A stretch of DNA of 34,182 nucleotides, taken from the NCBI GenBank assembly GCA_030247515.1, contig JAOTSA010000010.1:1-34182 (forward strand), given 5' to 3'. Shown here in pieces: positions 17,436 through 27,289 of the stretch (position 1 is its first letter; each line of letters starts with the position of its first letter). This stretch comes from Sulfurimonas sp. (GTDB lineage Bacteria > Campylobacterota > Campylobacteria > Campylobacterales > Sulfurimonadaceae). The translations under genes and the position numbers were made by a program. Under the pieces are notes generated by a model, which saw nothing but the letters and a program-made list of their open reading frames with translations, was not told where the DNA came from and did not search any database.

Positions 17436-17475
17436 AAAAATGTGGGGCTGTTCTTAAACTAGAACATGCCCCACA
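17436..17475 (-). terminator. Strong intrinsic terminator closing the 12-gene minus-strand run
   Basis: On the minus strand an 8-bp G+C-rich stem TGTGGGGC/GCCCCACA (17468-17475 with 17441-17448) is extended by a 6-bp stem (17461-17466 with 17449-17454) across one bulged base, with loop at 17455-17460. It is followed by TTTTT at 17440-17436. The stem includes the stop codon of the ATP-grasp gene. In the plus direction it may also stop pgi transcripts, but only AATTT follows. Confidence 0.85.
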
Positions 17476-18632
17476 AATTTGCTCATATTGTTTAAAATCT
17501 CTCCGCCTTTTCTAAAACCAAGTCCGCATGCTTCATAAGCAAAGAAAACTCCAGCTTGATATTTTGCCCCGTCTTTGTCTTTTGGGAGTTCGGCGTACTC
17601 TTGATACACTTTTTTATGATTTCCATAAACTCCATCTTGCTCCTCAATAAGTGTTCCATCACCCCCATAGATAGCAACATTCGCTCCCTCTCTGCCAAAA
17701 ACAGTTTTTTCAACATGTTTTAGCCCTTTGAGTGGCTCAAATGATGCCTTAAGAAGATAAGGCGAATCAGGAAAAAGGTCCCACAGAATCTTAAGCATCC
17801 CTTTTGATTGGAACAGAAGAGTATATGCAGGGTTTAAGATAATTGCGTTTTGGTTTTGCATGATGTTTGTAAGAGTTGTTGCAAGTTCTGGCTCATCTGT
17901 CGCTATATCTTCCCATGGATAGAGTTTAAACCAATATTCGTACTGATTGTCATCTCTATCATAGATACCATCTTCATCAAATCGTACACTCTCAAGATAC
18001 TCAAAACCAGTGTTAAACCCAGCATCAGTTGCCATCTGACGTAAAAGTTTTGTTGTTGCTTCCTCTTCATCATTGCCGCTAATAGACGAGAAGAGTATTT
18101 TCCATCCCTCGTATCGCTCGTCAAAAAGCTCTGTATCCTCAAAGAGTGTTATAAGGCGTTTGAAGTTCTCTTTAATAGCCTCATAAACATTGTTAAACTG
18201 CTCATTTTCATCCATATTGTTGGCCCTTAAGAGTCCCCATTGAAGCAGAGCTGTCTCGAAAAGTGAGGTTGGCGTGTCAGCGTTGAACTCCAAAAGTTTG
18301 ATAGGTTTTCCATCAATCCCGCCAGCAAAATCAAATCTGCCATAGATATGCCAGTGAACGTCACTTTCCCAGCTTTTTTTGATAGCATCTATGAGGTTAA
18401 AAGGGATGCCAAGCTCAAAAAAGAGGTTGTTTTCTATGACATATCCAGCGGCCTCTGCGTACATGTCATAAATCTCATTAGCCGCTTCATAATAAGCTTC
18501 TGCCTCGTCGTGCGTCACTTGAACCAATGAATCGCTTACGTATCTGCTCTTGTCGCTGTCTGTATGCCATGTAAGCCCTAGCTCTTCAAGTTGTTCATTT
18601 TTGAGAGTTTTTATATGTTGTAATTGAACCAT
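17454..18632 (-). CDS. Glutathionylspermidine synthase-like ATP-grasp ligase (YgiC/YjfC type)
   Basis: This 392-residue protein belongs to the GSP_synth family, whose characterized member, the E. coli Gsp synthetase domain, joins an amine of spermidine to the C-terminal glycine of glutathione using ATP. There is no N-terminal amidase domain, so it matches the stand-alone YgiC/YjfC type. Visible motifs are LLEFNADTPTSLFETALLQW, FKLYPWEDI, a Lys-led ATP-grasp segment KTVFGREGANVAIYGGDG and LGFRKGG near the end. The true substrate of this subgroup is not established. The start lies three bases after the UPF0323 lipoprotein stop, and that pairing recurs in Campylobacter (Cj0372/Cj0371, recalled). 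It is the last gene before the terminator. Confidence 0.85.
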   Translation of the reverse strand: MVQLQHIKTLKNEQLEELGLTWHTDSDKSRYVSDSLVQVTHDEAEAYYEAANEIYDMYAEAAGYVIENNLFFELGIPFNLIDAIKKSWESDVHWHIYGRFDFAGGIDGKPIKLLEFNADTPTSLFETALLQWGLLRANNMDENEQFNNVYEAIKENFKRLITLFEDTELFDERYEGWKILFSSISGNDEEEATTKLLRQMATDAGFNTGFEYLESVRFDEDGIYDRDDNQYEYWFKLYPWEDIATDEPELATTLTNIMQNQNAIILNPAYTLLFQSKGMLKILWDLFPDSPYLLKASFEPLKGLKHVEKTVFGREGANVAIYGGDGTLIEEQDGVYGNHKKVYQEYAELPKDKDGAKYQAGVFFAYEACGLGFRKGGEILNNMSKFVGHVLV

Positions 18633-18635
18633 TAT

Positions 18636-19253
18636 TTAACCACCGTTTGTTGAACTGCTAGATGTTGATGAAGGTGAAGTGGAAGCTGGTGCTGCAGTTG
18701 AACCCGAACCGCCAAAGTAGCTTTTTTTTGTAGAGGACGCCGCCGCACTTGATGCTCCTGAAGCAGGGCGGTTATACGCACTTTGATTGACTGTTGAAGC
18801 TCTTTGTGAAAAGTTTTTGTTGTTCATAAGGGCATTGCCTATCATATTTCCCAAAAGTGAACCTGCGGCAACTGCCAAAATAGTTCCCGCAAGCCCCATT
18901 CCAGCACCACCCTCAGAAGAGCTTAGAGTTTCAGAACTGCCATCTTGTACTTTTTTGTACTCCAGTTCTGCAAGTGCTTTCATCTCTGCTTCACTCATAA
19001 TACGCTCAGTTTTGTTTCCGTTTGCATCCGTTTCACGAATAATTGCTCTGCTTGGACCCTCTGTTGGCATCTCCTCGACAACAACATACTTTCCATTTGC
19101 TTGTTGCTCTATAACTAAAAACTTGTTTTGTTGCTGCTTTTGTTCTTGCTGCTGCTGTTGTTGGCTAGATTCGCATCCGCCAAGAACACTCATCATAACT
19201 ATGCCAGCACTCCCCAGTGCCACACCGCTTGCAATTGAGTAGATATGCTTCAT
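18636..19253 (-). CDS. UPF0323-family lipoprotein with Gln tract and Gly-Gly C terminus
   Basis: This 205-residue protein has a lipoprotein signal: basic start, hydrophobic stretch and lipobox LGGC with Cys27. A Gln-rich tract (about 30-42) follows, then a conserved mixed region (FLVIEQQANGKYVVVEEMP), a Gly/Ala-rich hydrophobic segment (GMGLAGTILAVAAGSLLGNMIG, about 117-138, glycine-zipper-like) and a long Ser/Thr/Ala/Gly tail ending STNGG. The family is found in Campylobacterota (C. jejuni Cj0371 and H. pylori HP0232, from memory) and has been linked to motility; its mechanism is not known. Its start overlaps the membrane protein stop (ATGA) and the ATP-grasp gene follows three bases later, so the three look like one module. 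Confidence 0.82.
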   Translation of the reverse strand: MKHIYSIASGVALGSAGIVMMSVLGGCESSQQQQQQEQKQQQNKFLVIEQQANGKYVVVEEMPTEGPSRAIIRETDANGNKTERIMSEAEMKALAELEYKKVQDGSSETLSSSEGGAGMGLAGTILAVAAGSLLGNMIGNALMNNKNFSQRASTVNQSAYNRPASGASSAAASSTKKSYFGGSGSTAAPASTSPSSTSSSSTNGG

Positions 19254-19693
19254 TGCACTAAATCCTTTTTGTCAAATGTAACTGTTTTTTTGAGATTGTA
19301 ACTATAAAAAGTAATTTTTTCTCTTCCATTGTAGATAATATCACCCACATAACTATGTCTTTTAATCTTAATGGTTATATTTTTTTTCATAAACATCGCT
19401 TCTCCTGCTTTATAACCGACATTCTCAAAGAGTGTGAGTGAGACAAAAAGAGCAACTAGCGGTATGGGAATCAAGGAGATTTTAGAGTTTTTTACATAAA
19501 CGACAATATATCCCAAAACAACAGAGAGAGTAAAAAAAAGATACCAATTTTGGTTGTCTGCAAAGAGGATGTTGTAGTAAACCCCAACTTCATAATGCTC
19601 TGTGTAGTGAAGAAAAATTCCCAAAAATAGAAAAAAATCCAAAACAAACGTGATAAACATTCCCGTTAGGAGTGCCTGAATCGCTTTACTCAT
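19250..19693 (-). CDS. Small inner-membrane protein of unknown function
   Basis: I do not recognise this family. The 147-residue product has hydrophobic segments at about 6-27, 51-66 and 73-92, then a basic, likely soluble C-terminal part rich in Lys (KKNITIKIKRHSYVG ... TVTFDKKDL). I chose the ATG at 19693 over one at 19708: it has GGAGAAG nine bases upstream and overlaps the stop of the Sua5-like gene as ATGA. Its own stop overlaps the lipoprotein start in the same way, implying translational coupling. In E. coli the yjf cluster also pairs a small membrane protein with a lipoprotein and a GspS-like ligase, so a shared envelope role is an inference. Confidence 0.7.
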   Translation of the reverse strand: MSKAIQALLTGMFITFVLDFFLFLGIFLHYTEHYEVGVYYNILFADNQNWYLFFTLSVVLGYIVVYVKNSKISLIPIPLVALFVSLTLFENVGYKAGEAMFMKKNITIKIKRHSYVGDIIYNGREKITFYSYNLKKTVTFDKKDLVQ

Positions 19694-20121
19694 CGTAATC
19701 TTCTCCATTTTTTAGCATTTATCTTAATAACTTTTGATGCGCTCTTTTCTCTTAGTCTCTCACTTTCCTCGATAATTATATCAGCTTTTGCTTCACAAAA
19801 TGCTCTCTCAAAATGCTCACCGCTTCTGTTGGCAGAAGTTGAGTAAAACCATGGAGTGTCTCGTAAAAACTGTGAATGCAGAGGTACTTTGGCAATGCGA
19901 AAAGAGAAATCGCCAATGATAAAAGTAGTTTTTTTGGAACGACGGATAAGTTTTTTTCTCTTTTTAGGAACTCTTTTACCATCATTGATAAAACTTTTGA
20001 AATCTTTATAAACTCTGATAAAGGGCTTTGAAGAGGGACGGGATTTGATGTCGCAAAGTTTTTGTGCATCTTGCGACAAAAAACCGACAGTAGTGTCGGT
20101 TTGAGTTAAGATTATCGGCAT
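19690..20121 (-). CDS. Short Sua5/YciO/YrdC (TsaC)-like protein
   Basis: This 143-residue protein resembles the YrdC fold that makes threonylcarbamoyl-adenylate for the t6A modification of ANN-reading tRNAs. Signatures are TQTDTTVGFLSQD near the start (in place of PTETVYGLG), KSRPSSKP (the KxR...KP motif) and STSANRSG (the SANxSG motif). It is clearly shorter than the ~190-residue E. coli TsaC. The segment between the two motifs is compact and Lys-rich. I chose the ATG at 20121, two bases after the carB stop, over an upstream ATG at 20163 that would overlap carB by 40 bases. Whether it is the functional TsaC depends on whether another copy exists in the genome. Confidence 0.68.
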   Translation of the reverse strand: MPIILTQTDTTVGFLSQDAQKLCDIKSRPSSKPFIRVYKDFKSFINDGKRVPKKRKKLIRRSKKTTFIIGDFSFRIAKVPLHSQFLRDTPWFYSTSANRSGEHFERAFCEAKADIIIEESERLREKSASKVIKINAKKWRRLR

Positions 20122-20123
20122 CT

Positions 20124-23100
20124 CTATGCTAGAAAATCTTGTAATGCTTTTGAGTTTGACCATGAATCGTTTTTCATCTCATCAAGGGCAAGGATAAGCG
20201 CTCTTGCGGCACTTAGCGTTGTAAAATAGGGAATATTGCGTTTTAAAACTTCTTGGCGGATAACTACAGCATCTTTTTTTGAAGTGTTATTGTCGGAAGT
20301 GTTAATCGCCATATTTATAATATCATTTTTCATGCTATCTTCGATGTTTGGACGACCCTCTGAAATCTTTAAAACTACCTCACAAGGGATGCCTGCTTCT
20401 TCTATAACGGATTGTGTGCCTCTTGTCGCAACAAGTTTAAAACCGTGTCTATGAAGTCCACTTGCTATCTCTGGGGCATGTTTTTTGTCTGTGTCAACAA
20501 AAGAGAGGAAACATGTTCCCTCTGTTACGATTCTGTTTCCAGCCGCTATCTGTGCTTTTGCAAAACTGATACCAAAGTTCGAGCTGATACCCATAACTTC
20601 GCCAGTTGATTTCATTTCAGGTCCTAGAACCAAATCCGCACCATAGAGTTTATGGAATGGAAAAACCGCTTCTTTAACAGAGATATGACCTTTTAGACGA
20701 GGTTTAAGAAGTCCATTTTGCTCTTCAACAATGTTGTATTTGTCATAGTAAGCAAGTGCATCTCTTAGAGTCTCTCCGACCATAACACGAGTTGCAACTT
20801 TTGCAAGCGGCATACCCGTTGCTTTGCTGACAAACGGAACAGTTCGGCTTGCTCTTGGATTTACTTCGATTAGGTAAATTTCATCTTGATAAATTGCATA
20901 CTGAACATTCATAAGCCCGATAACGCCAAGTCCGAGAGCGATTGTTTTTGTCTGCTGCTCAACTTTATCAATCATTTCTTTTGAGAGGTTAACTGGAGGA
21001 AGTGAACACGCACTGTCACCAGAGTGGATGCCTGCCTCTTCTATGTGTTGCATAACAGAACCGATGTAAACATCTTTGCCATCACAAATAGCATCAACAT
21101 CAAGCTCAATCGCCTGATCTAAAAATTTGTCTATCAAAACAGGAGCGTTATTTGAGATAGATACCGCCAAATCAATGTACTGTTTAAGCTCATTTTCACT
21201 ATAAACTATTCTCATTCCACGCCCGCCAAGAACAAACGATGGGCGAACAAGTACAGGATAGCCGAGTTTTTCTGCGATAACAAACGACTCCTCTTTTGTA
21301 CGAGCAAGACCGTTTGCAGGCTGCTTCAATCCATGCTTGTTTACAAAGTTGGAGAACTGCTCTCTATCTTCTGCCAAATCGATTACATGAGAGGGTGTAC
21401 CTGCGATTTTTGTTCCTATTTTTGTAAGAGAATCTGCAAGTTTAAGAGGAGTTTGACCGCCAAAGTGAACGATGACACCATCTGGATTTTCATTTTCTAT
21501 AACTTCTCTTACATGCTCAAAATCAATAGGCTCAAAGTAGAGAACATCTGAAGTATCATAGTCTGTTGAAACAGTTTCAGGGTTACAGTTGTACATGATA
21601 GTCTCGATACCCATCTCTTTTAGGGCAAATGCAGCGTGGACACAACAGTAGTCAAACTCTATACCTTGACCGATACGGTTTGGTCCGCCGCCAAGAATAA
21701 GAACTTTTTTCTTGTCACTCACTCTATTTTTGACATTTGGAAGTTTTGTGATGTTTGTTGTAGAGTAAAGATAAGGTGTAAGTGCTTCAAACTCTGCCGC
21801 ACATGTATCAACTTCGTTATATTCGAGATTTACGCCAAGAGATTTTTTAGCTTTGTAAACATCCTCTTCGCTTACTTCTTTGTTTGAGTTTTTAGTTATC
21901 AGTTGAGAGATTCTTTTATCTGAAAAACCGTCAACTTTTACGCTTCTCATAAACTCTTCATCAGTTAAAATCTTATCCGTAATAATGCTCTCTGTTTGGA
22001 TAATCTCTTCAAGCTGATATAAAAACCATGGGTCAATATTGCAGAGTTCAAACATCTCTGCAATGCTAAGTCCACGGCGGAAACCCTCTGCAACATAGAG
22101 AACTCTCTCTGCATTTGGACGGCGAATCTCATGCTTAATAAAGTCAAAATCAGTGTCAATCGGGTCAAATCCGCATAGTCCAGTCTCAAGTGAGCAGAGT
22201 GCCTTTTGGATAGACTCTTTGAATGTACGCCCGATAGCCATAACTTCGCCAACGCTCTTCATGCTTGTGCTAAGTGTATTTTGTGCTTCTGGGAATTTTT
22301 CAAATGTAAAACGAGGGATTTTTGTCACAACATAGTCGATTACTGGTTCAAATGACGCAGGAGTTCCTGTGATGTCGTTTGTGATTTCATCAAGCGTAAA
22401 ACCAACAGCCAAAAGAGTTGCAACTTTTGCAATAGGATAACCAGTAGCTTTAGAAGCCAAAGCTGATGAGCGAGAAACACGAGGGTTCATCTCGATAACT
22501 ATCATACGCCCTGTTTTTGGGTCTATAGAGAACTGAACGTTACTTCCGCCTGTGTCAACGCCTATCTCTCTTAGGATATCAAAAGAGGCATTGCGCATTC
22601 TTTGGTACTCTTTGTCTGTAAGCGTTAAAGCGGGAGCTACTGTGATAGAGTCGCCCGTATGAACGCCCATCGGGTCAAAGTTCTCGATAGAACAGACGAT
22701 GATACAGTTGTCCGCTTTGTCACGGATAACTTCCATCTCATACTCTTTCCAACCAAGAAGTGACTCTTCGATGAGAATCTCAGTAACTGGAGATTCGTCA
22801 AGACCACGTTTTGCCAGCTCTTTGAACTCGTCCATGTTGTAAGCAACACCGCTTCCCCCACCAGCAAGAGTGAATGATGCACGGATGATAATCGGGAAAC
22901 CGATAGTCTCAGCAGCTTTAAGAGCATCGTCCATGTTGTAGGCGTACATCGAAAATGGTAAATCCATCCCGATTTTAATCATTGCCTCTTTAAATGCCGA
23001 ACGGTCTTCGCCTTTATGGATAGCTTCAGGAGATGCGCCTAAAAATTCGACACCCTCAAGCATACCTTTTTCATACATTTTAGTAGCAACGTTGAGTGCC

Positions 23101-23381
23101 GTTTGTCCGCCCATAGTAGGAAGGATAGCATCAACTTTTTCATCTCTGATGATTTTGGCGATCACATCTTCTCTGATAGGTTCAATATATGTTCTATCTG
23201 CAAATTCAGGGTCTGTCATAATGGTAGCAGGGTTTGAATTGATAAGAACTACACGGTATCCTAGCTCTTTTAGCGTTTTAACCGCTTGTGTGCCAGAGTA
23301 GTCAAACTCACAAGCTTGACCGATGATAATAGGACCTGAACCAATGAGTAAAATAGTATGAATGTCGGTGCGTTTTGGCAT
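20124..23381 (-). CDS. carB: Carbamoyl-phosphate synthase large subunit
   Basis: CarB makes carbamoyl phosphate from bicarbonate, ATP and ammonia supplied by CarA, feeding pyrimidines and arginine. The 1085-residue protein has both duplicated ATP-grasp halves: the first begins [19 protein letters not shown] and the second [19 protein letters not shown] (about residue 565). The last ~135 residues form the allosteric MGS-like domain ([12 protein letters not shown] before it, then [14 protein letters not shown]). The ATG has AAGG upstream. A TATAAT-like box at 23418-23423 suggests its own promoter within the 80-base gap after mreC. carA is not in the window. Confidence 0.97.
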   Translation of the reverse strand: MPKRTDIHTILLIGSGPIIIGQACEFDYSGTQAVKTLKELGYRVVLINSNPATIMTDPEFADRTYIEPIREDVIAKIIRDEKVDAILPTMGGQTALNVATKMYEKGMLEGVEFLGASPEAIHKGEDRSAFKEAMIKIGMDLPFSMYAYNMDDALKAAETIGFPIIIRASFTLAGGGSGVAYNMDEFKELAKRGLDESPVTEILIEESLLGWKEYEMEVIRDKADNCIIVCSIENFDPMGVHTGDSITVAPALTLTDKEYQRMRNASFDILREIGVDTGGSNVQFSIDPKTGRMIVIEMNPRVSRSSALASKATGYPIAKVATLLAVGFTLDEITNDITGTPASFEPVIDYVVTKIPRFTFEKFPEAQNTLSTSMKSVGEVMAIGRTFKESIQKALCSLETGLCGFDPIDTDFDFIKHEIRRPNAERVLYVAEGFRRGLSIAEMFELCNIDPWFLYQLEEIIQTESIITDKILTDEEFMRSVKVDGFSDKRISQLITKNSNKEVSEEDVYKAKKSLGVNLEYNEVDTCAAEFEALTPYLYSTTNITKLPNVKNRVSDKKKVLILGGGPNRIGQGIEFDYCCVHAAFALKEMGIETIMYNCNPETVSTDYDTSDVLYFEPIDFEHVREVIENENPDGVIVHFGGQTPLKLADSLTKIGTKIAGTPSHVIDLAEDREQFSNFVNKHGLKQPANGLARTKEESFVIAEKLGYPVLVRPSFVLGGRGMRIVYSENELKQYIDLAVSISNNAPVLIDKFLDQAIELDVDAICDGKDVYIGSVMQHIEEAGIHSGDSACSLPPVNLSKEMIDKVEQQTKTIALGLGVIGLMNVQYAIYQDEIYLIEVNPRASRTVPFVSKATGMPLAKVATRVMVGETLRDALAYYDKYNIVEEQNGLLKPRLKGHISVKEAVFPFHKLYGADLVLGPEMKSTGEVMGISSNFGISFAKAQIAAGNRIVTEGTCFLSFVDTDKKHAPEIASGLHRHGFKLVATRGTQSVIEEAGIPCEVVLKISEGRPNIEDSMKNDIINMAINTSDNNTSKKDAVVIRQEVLKRNIPYFTTLSAARALILALDEMKNDSWSNSKALQDFLA

Positions 23382-23417
23382 TGTTTACCTTTAAGATTTT
23401 AACATAAAAATTTGGTT

Positions 23418-23423
23418 ATTATA
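23418..23423 (-). promoter_or_regulatory. Candidate -10 box for carB
   Basis: TATAAT on the minus strand lies 36 bases upstream of the carB ATG in an A+T-rich 80-base gap downstream of mreC. It could start a carB-led transcript through the Sua5-like gene to the ATP-grasp gene. Confidence 0.45.
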
Positions 23424-23461
23424 GGTAAAAAGCACTTAATGTTTGATGAGATATGCTGGGG

Positions 23462-24223
23462 TTATTTTACTTTTTTTATCATATGAAAGTAGTTTGGTGT
23501 GTTGGCTTTGTAAAATGGTTCAACTATTGCAGTTTGGTAACCTTGCGATTTTGTAACAGAGATAACCTTTCCGACATTCAAGCCTTGAAAAAAAATCTCA
23601 TCCAAGCCAGATGTTACAACTCTGTCTCCCTCTTGAACCAAAAACCATGCAGGGATAAACTTGACAACAAGATGATTCGAGTTGTTTCCGTGTACGATAC
23701 CAGGAGCGTTGTTTTTGCCAACATATACGGAATATGAGCTTTTTACATCACTGTTTAGCAGTGCAAGAGGTCGTTGGTTTTCAGAGATAACAATACCTGC
23801 GACAAGGTTGTTGTAAACAAGCCCATAGATGCGTGAAGCATTATAATCTTCTACCTCAAGCCATACTCTGTTGAAATCGCCAAAGGCTTGGTAGGAGAGC
23901 GTTCTGACAAGTTCTATCTCTGGTTTGACCTGCATTTGGGAGTGGTTTTCTAAAAAAATGTTGTTTAGTTCAAAAGAGAGAGCTGTTATAACAAGATGAT
24001 TGTCCTCATAAATTTTAAGCTTCTCTTCAAGTGTAGCAATGTGTGCTGCTTGAAAAAAGTGTCTCTCTACCTGCCCTGCGGCAAATGCAATAGAGTTGTG
24101 GTAGTGAGACCTGATGCCATTAAGCAGAGATAAAAAAGGAGATTGAACAGTATTTGTGTAGTAGAGTGCACCCACAATGAGTGCAATTATGATAAAAAAA
24201 AAGCTAAAAAGCCCCTTATTCAT
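23462..24223 (-). CDS. mreC: Rod-shape-determining protein MreC
   Basis: MreC is a bitopic inner-membrane protein whose periplasmic part organises the cell-wall elongation complex with MreB. The product is 253 residues from the ATG at 24223, which I prefer over TTG at 24229; it overlaps mreB by eight bases. A membrane segment (about 5-23) is followed by a helical coiled-coil-like region (ATLEEKLKIYEDNH) and a beta-rich C-terminal domain with YNNLVAGIVISENQRPLALL, HLVVKFIPAWFLVQEGDRVVTSG and IFFQGLNVGKVISV. No mreD follows; carB comes next. Confidence 0.9.
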   Translation of the reverse strand: MNKGLFSFFFIIIALIVGALYYTNTVQSPFLSLLNGIRSHYHNSIAFAAGQVERHFFQAAHIATLEEKLKIYEDNHLVITALSFELNNIFLENHSQMQVKPEIELVRTLSYQAFGDFNRVWLEVEDYNASRIYGLVYNNLVAGIVISENQRPLALLNSDVKSSYSVYVGKNNAPGIVHGNNSNHLVVKFIPAWFLVQEGDRVVTSGLDEIFFQGLNVGKVISVTKSQGYQTAIVEPFYKANTPNYFHMIKKVK

Positions 24224-25253
24224 TTTCAAAAAGTTCTTGGAGTAAATCTATCTCTTCAAGCGCACGACCCGTACCACGTGCAACTGCAAGAAGAGGCTCA
24301 TCAGCAACATAAACTGGAATTCTGATAATGTCTGAAAGATATTTGTCAAGTTGACGGATGAGCGCCCCGCCTCCTGTGAGAATGATTCCATGACTTACGA
24401 TATCTCCTGCAAGGTCTGGCGGCATCTGCTCTAACACATCACGAAGTGCCTCCGCAATCTCTTTGAGTGGCTCTTTCATAGCCTCTCTTGCATCCTCACT
24501 CGTAAGCTCAACAGTACTCAATAGCCCTTCTACTTGGTCTCTTCCTGTGATAGATGTTCGTAACTCCTCATCAAGTGTTACCGCTGTGCCTATTGCAATT
24601 TTTATCTCTTCTGCAATTCTTTCACCGATAAGAAGGTTATATTTTCTTCTTACATAGTTTACGATGGCTTGGTCTATCTTGTCTCCTGCTGTGCGGATTG
24701 ATTTTGAGAGTACAAGACCGCCTAGAGAGACAACGCCGATTTCGGTTGTACCGCCTCCTATGTCAACAACTAGATTTCCTTGTGGTTCACGGATATCTAT
24801 TCCTGCCCCAATTGCCGCTGCCATAGGCTCTTCTATAAGAAAAACTTCTCTAGCCCCCGCACTTAGTGCCGATTCACGAACTGCTTTTCGCTCAACTTGT
24901 GTCAAACCATACGGAACGCATATGATGATTCTAGGGCTTATGAGAGAGCTTCTGCCATGCGCTTTTTCAATGAACTTTCTTATCATCTTCTCTGTCATGT
25001 CAAAGTCGGCTATGACACCATCACGCATCGGGCGAATCGCTTTGATGTTACCTGGGGTTTTGCCTACCATCTCTTTTGCTTCATGTCCGACTGCCAGAAC
25101 TGTTTGCTGCCCAAACTTTCCAGTCTTTACTGCAACAACTGATGGCTCATTGATGATAATGCCACGTCCTTTTGCTATGACGATAGTGTTTGCTGTTCCC
25201 AAATCTATAGATAAATCATTAGAAAAAAGACCAATTAATTTGTTAAATATCAT
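24216..25253 (-). CDS. mreB: Rod-shape-determining actin-like protein MreB
   Basis: MreB forms membrane-bound filaments that guide lateral wall synthesis. The 345-residue protein has the actin-type nucleotide motifs: SIDLGTANTIV (phosphate 1), DIGGGTTEIGVVSLGG (phosphate 2) and HGIILTGGGALI (adenosine). MEEPMAAAIGAG is also characteristic, seen here as IEEPMAAAIGAG. It sits between clpX (nine-base gap) and mreC (short overlap), the usual Campylobacterota order. Confidence 0.97.
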   Translation of the reverse strand: MIFNKLIGLFSNDLSIDLGTANTIVIAKGRGIIINEPSVVAVKTGKFGQQTVLAVGHEAKEMVGKTPGNIKAIRPMRDGVIADFDMTEKMIRKFIEKAHGRSSLISPRIIICVPYGLTQVERKAVRESALSAGAREVFLIEEPMAAAIGAGIDIREPQGNLVVDIGGGTTEIGVVSLGGLVLSKSIRTAGDKIDQAIVNYVRRKYNLLIGERIAEEIKIAIGTAVTLDEELRTSITGRDQVEGLLSTVELTSEDAREAMKEPLKEIAEALRDVLEQMPPDLAGDIVSHGIILTGGGALIRQLDKYLSDIIRIPVYVADEPLLAVARGTGRALEEIDLLQELFENE

Positions 25254-25262
25254 TATCTTACC

Positions 25263-26507
25263 TTATGCACTCTGCTGGGAGTGTTTTTTAATATATACAG
25301 GAGCTTCTCCGCCATCGATAACCGCTTTTGTGATTAAAACTTCATACCCATTATACTCAGGAAGTTCGTACATAACGTCTATCATGTTCTCTTCCAGAAT
25401 TGCACGAAGTCCTCTTGCTCCTGTTTTTCTCTTGATAGATTTTGTAGCGATTGCCCTAAGTGCATCCTCTTCAAAGTTAAGCTCAACATTGTCAATGGAG
25501 AAGAGTTTTTTGTACTGTTTTATAATAGAGTTTTTAGGTTCGGTAAGGATGCGCACCATATCATCTTCTGTTATCTCGTTTAGTGAAGCTATGATAGGAA
25601 GTCGCCCTACAAGTTCTGGGATAAGACCAAAACTCACCAAATCATCAGGCTCTACCGCATCATAGCTCATTTTTTGCTCTTTTTTGCTCTTTTTTTCCTG
25701 CCCAAAACCTAAAACATTTTCACCCTGTTTTTTCTTGAGTATCTCGTCAAGCCCATCAAATGCACCGCCACAGATAAAAAGAATGCCCGTTGTGTCAATA
25801 GCGATAAACTCTTGGTTTGGATGTTTACGTCCACCCTTTGGCGGAATGTTGACAACAGCACCTTCAATAATCTTTAAAAGAGCTTGTTGTACACCCTCGC
25901 CTGAGACGTCACGAGTGATGGAGCGATTTTCGCTCATGCGTGAAATCTTGTCTATCTCATCGATAAAGACTATCCCTCTTTGTGCTTTTTGTACATCACC
26001 ATCAGCTGCTTGAAGAAGTTTGGTCAAGATGTTTTCTACATCCTCTCCAACATATCCAGCCTCTGTAAGACTTGTTGCATCGGCGATAGCTATGGGAACA
26101 TTTAGCACTCTGGCGATTGTTTGCGCCATAAGTGTCTTTCCGCTTCCAGTTGGTCCTATAAGAAGTACATTTGATTTTGCTATTTCAGTTTCATCATCTT
26201 TGACATTGTGCGTCTTAAAGATTCTTTTATAGTGGTTATAAACTGCGACACTAAGAAGTTTTCTCGCACGTTCTTGCCCAATGATATAGTCTGCCAAAAA
26301 GATATTAAGCTCTTTTGGCGTCATAAGTTCACCGTTTGCTCCGTCAAAATCGCTCTCTTTTGTGGATGTTTGGAGTTTGTCGTCGCCAAACATTATCTTG
26401 TAAGCGGAGATTACGCAATTTTTGCAGATATAGACGCCATTGCCTGCTATAAGAGGATTTGTATCGCTCTCATGCGCATTACAAAAGCTACATGTTCTAA
26501 AAATCAT
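25263..26507 (-). CDS. clpX: ATP-dependent protease ATP-binding subunit ClpX
   Basis: ClpX unfolds tagged proteins and feeds them to ClpP. The 414-residue protein starts with a C4 zinc-binding domain (Cys6, Cys9, Cys28, Cys31). The AAA+ domain has Walker A GPTGSGKT, the pore motif GYVGED, Walker B FIDEIDK and an arginine-finger region PELVGRLP. The C-terminal subdomain has [10 protein letters not shown]. The ribosome site AAGGAAAC lies in the end of lpxA, and the genes overlap by four bases. clpP is not in the window. An IGF-type ClpP-docking loop appears as LGF within ENVLGFGQE. Confidence 0.97.
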   Translation of the reverse strand: MIFRTCSFCNAHESDTNPLIAGNGVYICKNCVISAYKIMFGDDKLQTSTKESDFDGANGELMTPKELNIFLADYIIGQERARKLLSVAVYNHYKRIFKTHNVKDDETEIAKSNVLLIGPTGSGKTLMAQTIARVLNVPIAIADATSLTEAGYVGEDVENILTKLLQAADGDVQKAQRGIVFIDEIDKISRMSENRSITRDVSGEGVQQALLKIIEGAVVNIPPKGGRKHPNQEFIAIDTTGILFICGGAFDGLDEILKKKQGENVLGFGQEKKSKKEQKMSYDAVEPDDLVSFGLIPELVGRLPIIASLNEITEDDMVRILTEPKNSIIKQYKKLFSIDNVELNFEEDALRAIATKSIKRKTGARGLRAILEENMIDVMYELPEYNGYEVLITKAVIDGGEAPVYIKKHSQQSA

Positions 26508-27289
26508 AGATGTTTCCTTTCATATGGAATACCACGTTTTGTTTTAAGAACAAAGTTACAAAGTGACTGTACGTGGTAGTTTGTTGTTTTTTCAAGTATC
26601 TCATTTGCTACATCTTTGAGAGGTTTCCCTGCTTCAAAAAGTTCTTTGTATGCTGCTTTTATCTCGTCTATCTCTTCACGTTCTATATGTCTTCTAAGAC
26701 CTGTGAGATTTAGTCCTCTAAGTGTTGCACGATTGCCCTCAACCATACAAAATGGCGGGACGTCTTGTGCAAGTGCAGATGCGCCAGCCACCATTGCGTA
26801 TTCGCCTATGTGGACAAACTGATGAATAGGTGTCATGCCACCGATAACGGCATAGTCTCCCATCTCTACATGCCCAGCAAGCGTCGCTGCGTTTGCAAGG
26901 ATACAGTGGTTTCCGATGATAACATCATGTCCGATATGGACATAACCCATAAAAAGGTTGTGCGAACCGATGATGGTTTTGCCGCCGCCGCCTTTTGTGC
27001 CAGGATTAAAGAGTGTAAATTCTCTGATTTTGTTGTTGTCCCCGATGATAAGCTCTACATCTTCACCTGCAAATTTCAAATCCTGTGGCTGTGAACCAAT
27101 GACTGCATGTGAAAATATGTGGTTGTTTTTGCCGATGGTTGTTTTGCCATAGATGCAACTGCTTTGCTCTATCTTTGTACCATCGCCGATAGTTGTGTCT
27201 TTGGAAACAAAACAATACGCTCCGATTTCGACATCATTGCCTAAAATTGCGCCATCTTCAATGATGGCTAATGGGGAGATTTTGCTCAT
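26504..27289 (-). CDS. lpxA: UDP-N-acetylglucosamine acyltransferase
   Basis: LpxA carries out the first step of lipid A synthesis, acylating UDP-GlcNAc from hydroxyacyl-ACP. The 261-residue length matches the family. The left-handed beta-helix is visible as repeated hexapeptides ([39 protein letters not shown]), with HIGHDVIIG carrying the catalytic His. A helical C-terminal region ([18 protein letters not shown]) follows. It is joined to fabZ by a one-base stop/start overlap and to clpX by four bases. Confidence 0.96.
   Translation of the reverse strand: MSKISPLAIIEDGAILGNDVEIGAYCFVSKDTTIGDGTKIEQSSCIYGKTTIGKNNHIFSHAVIGSQPQDLKFAGEDVELIIGDNNKIREFTLFNPGTKGGGGKTIIGSHNLFMGYVHIGHDVIIGNHCILANAATLAGHVEMGDYAVIGGMTPIHQFVHIGEYAMVAGASALAQDVPPFCMVEGNRATLRGLNLTGLRRHIEREEIDEIKAAYKELFEAGKPLKDVANEILEKTTNYHVQSLCNFVLKTKRGIPYERKHL

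Noticed and set aside
17903-18142. Minus-strand frame within the ATP-grasp ligase gene
   Set aside because: It lies in another frame of a conserved gene and has no start signal or recognisable domain.
19690-20163. Upstream start at 20163 for the Sua5-like gene
   Set aside because: It would overlap carB by 40 bases and add residues encoded by the conserved carB end; the ATG at 20121 begins just before the conserved TQTDTTVGF motif.
24664-25665. A 333-codon open frame on the plus strand opposite mreB and the end of clpX
   Set aside because: The opposite strand encodes well-conserved MreB and ClpX; the plus-strand product is Ser/Ile-rich with no domain and no ribosome site. It is a shadow of codon bias.
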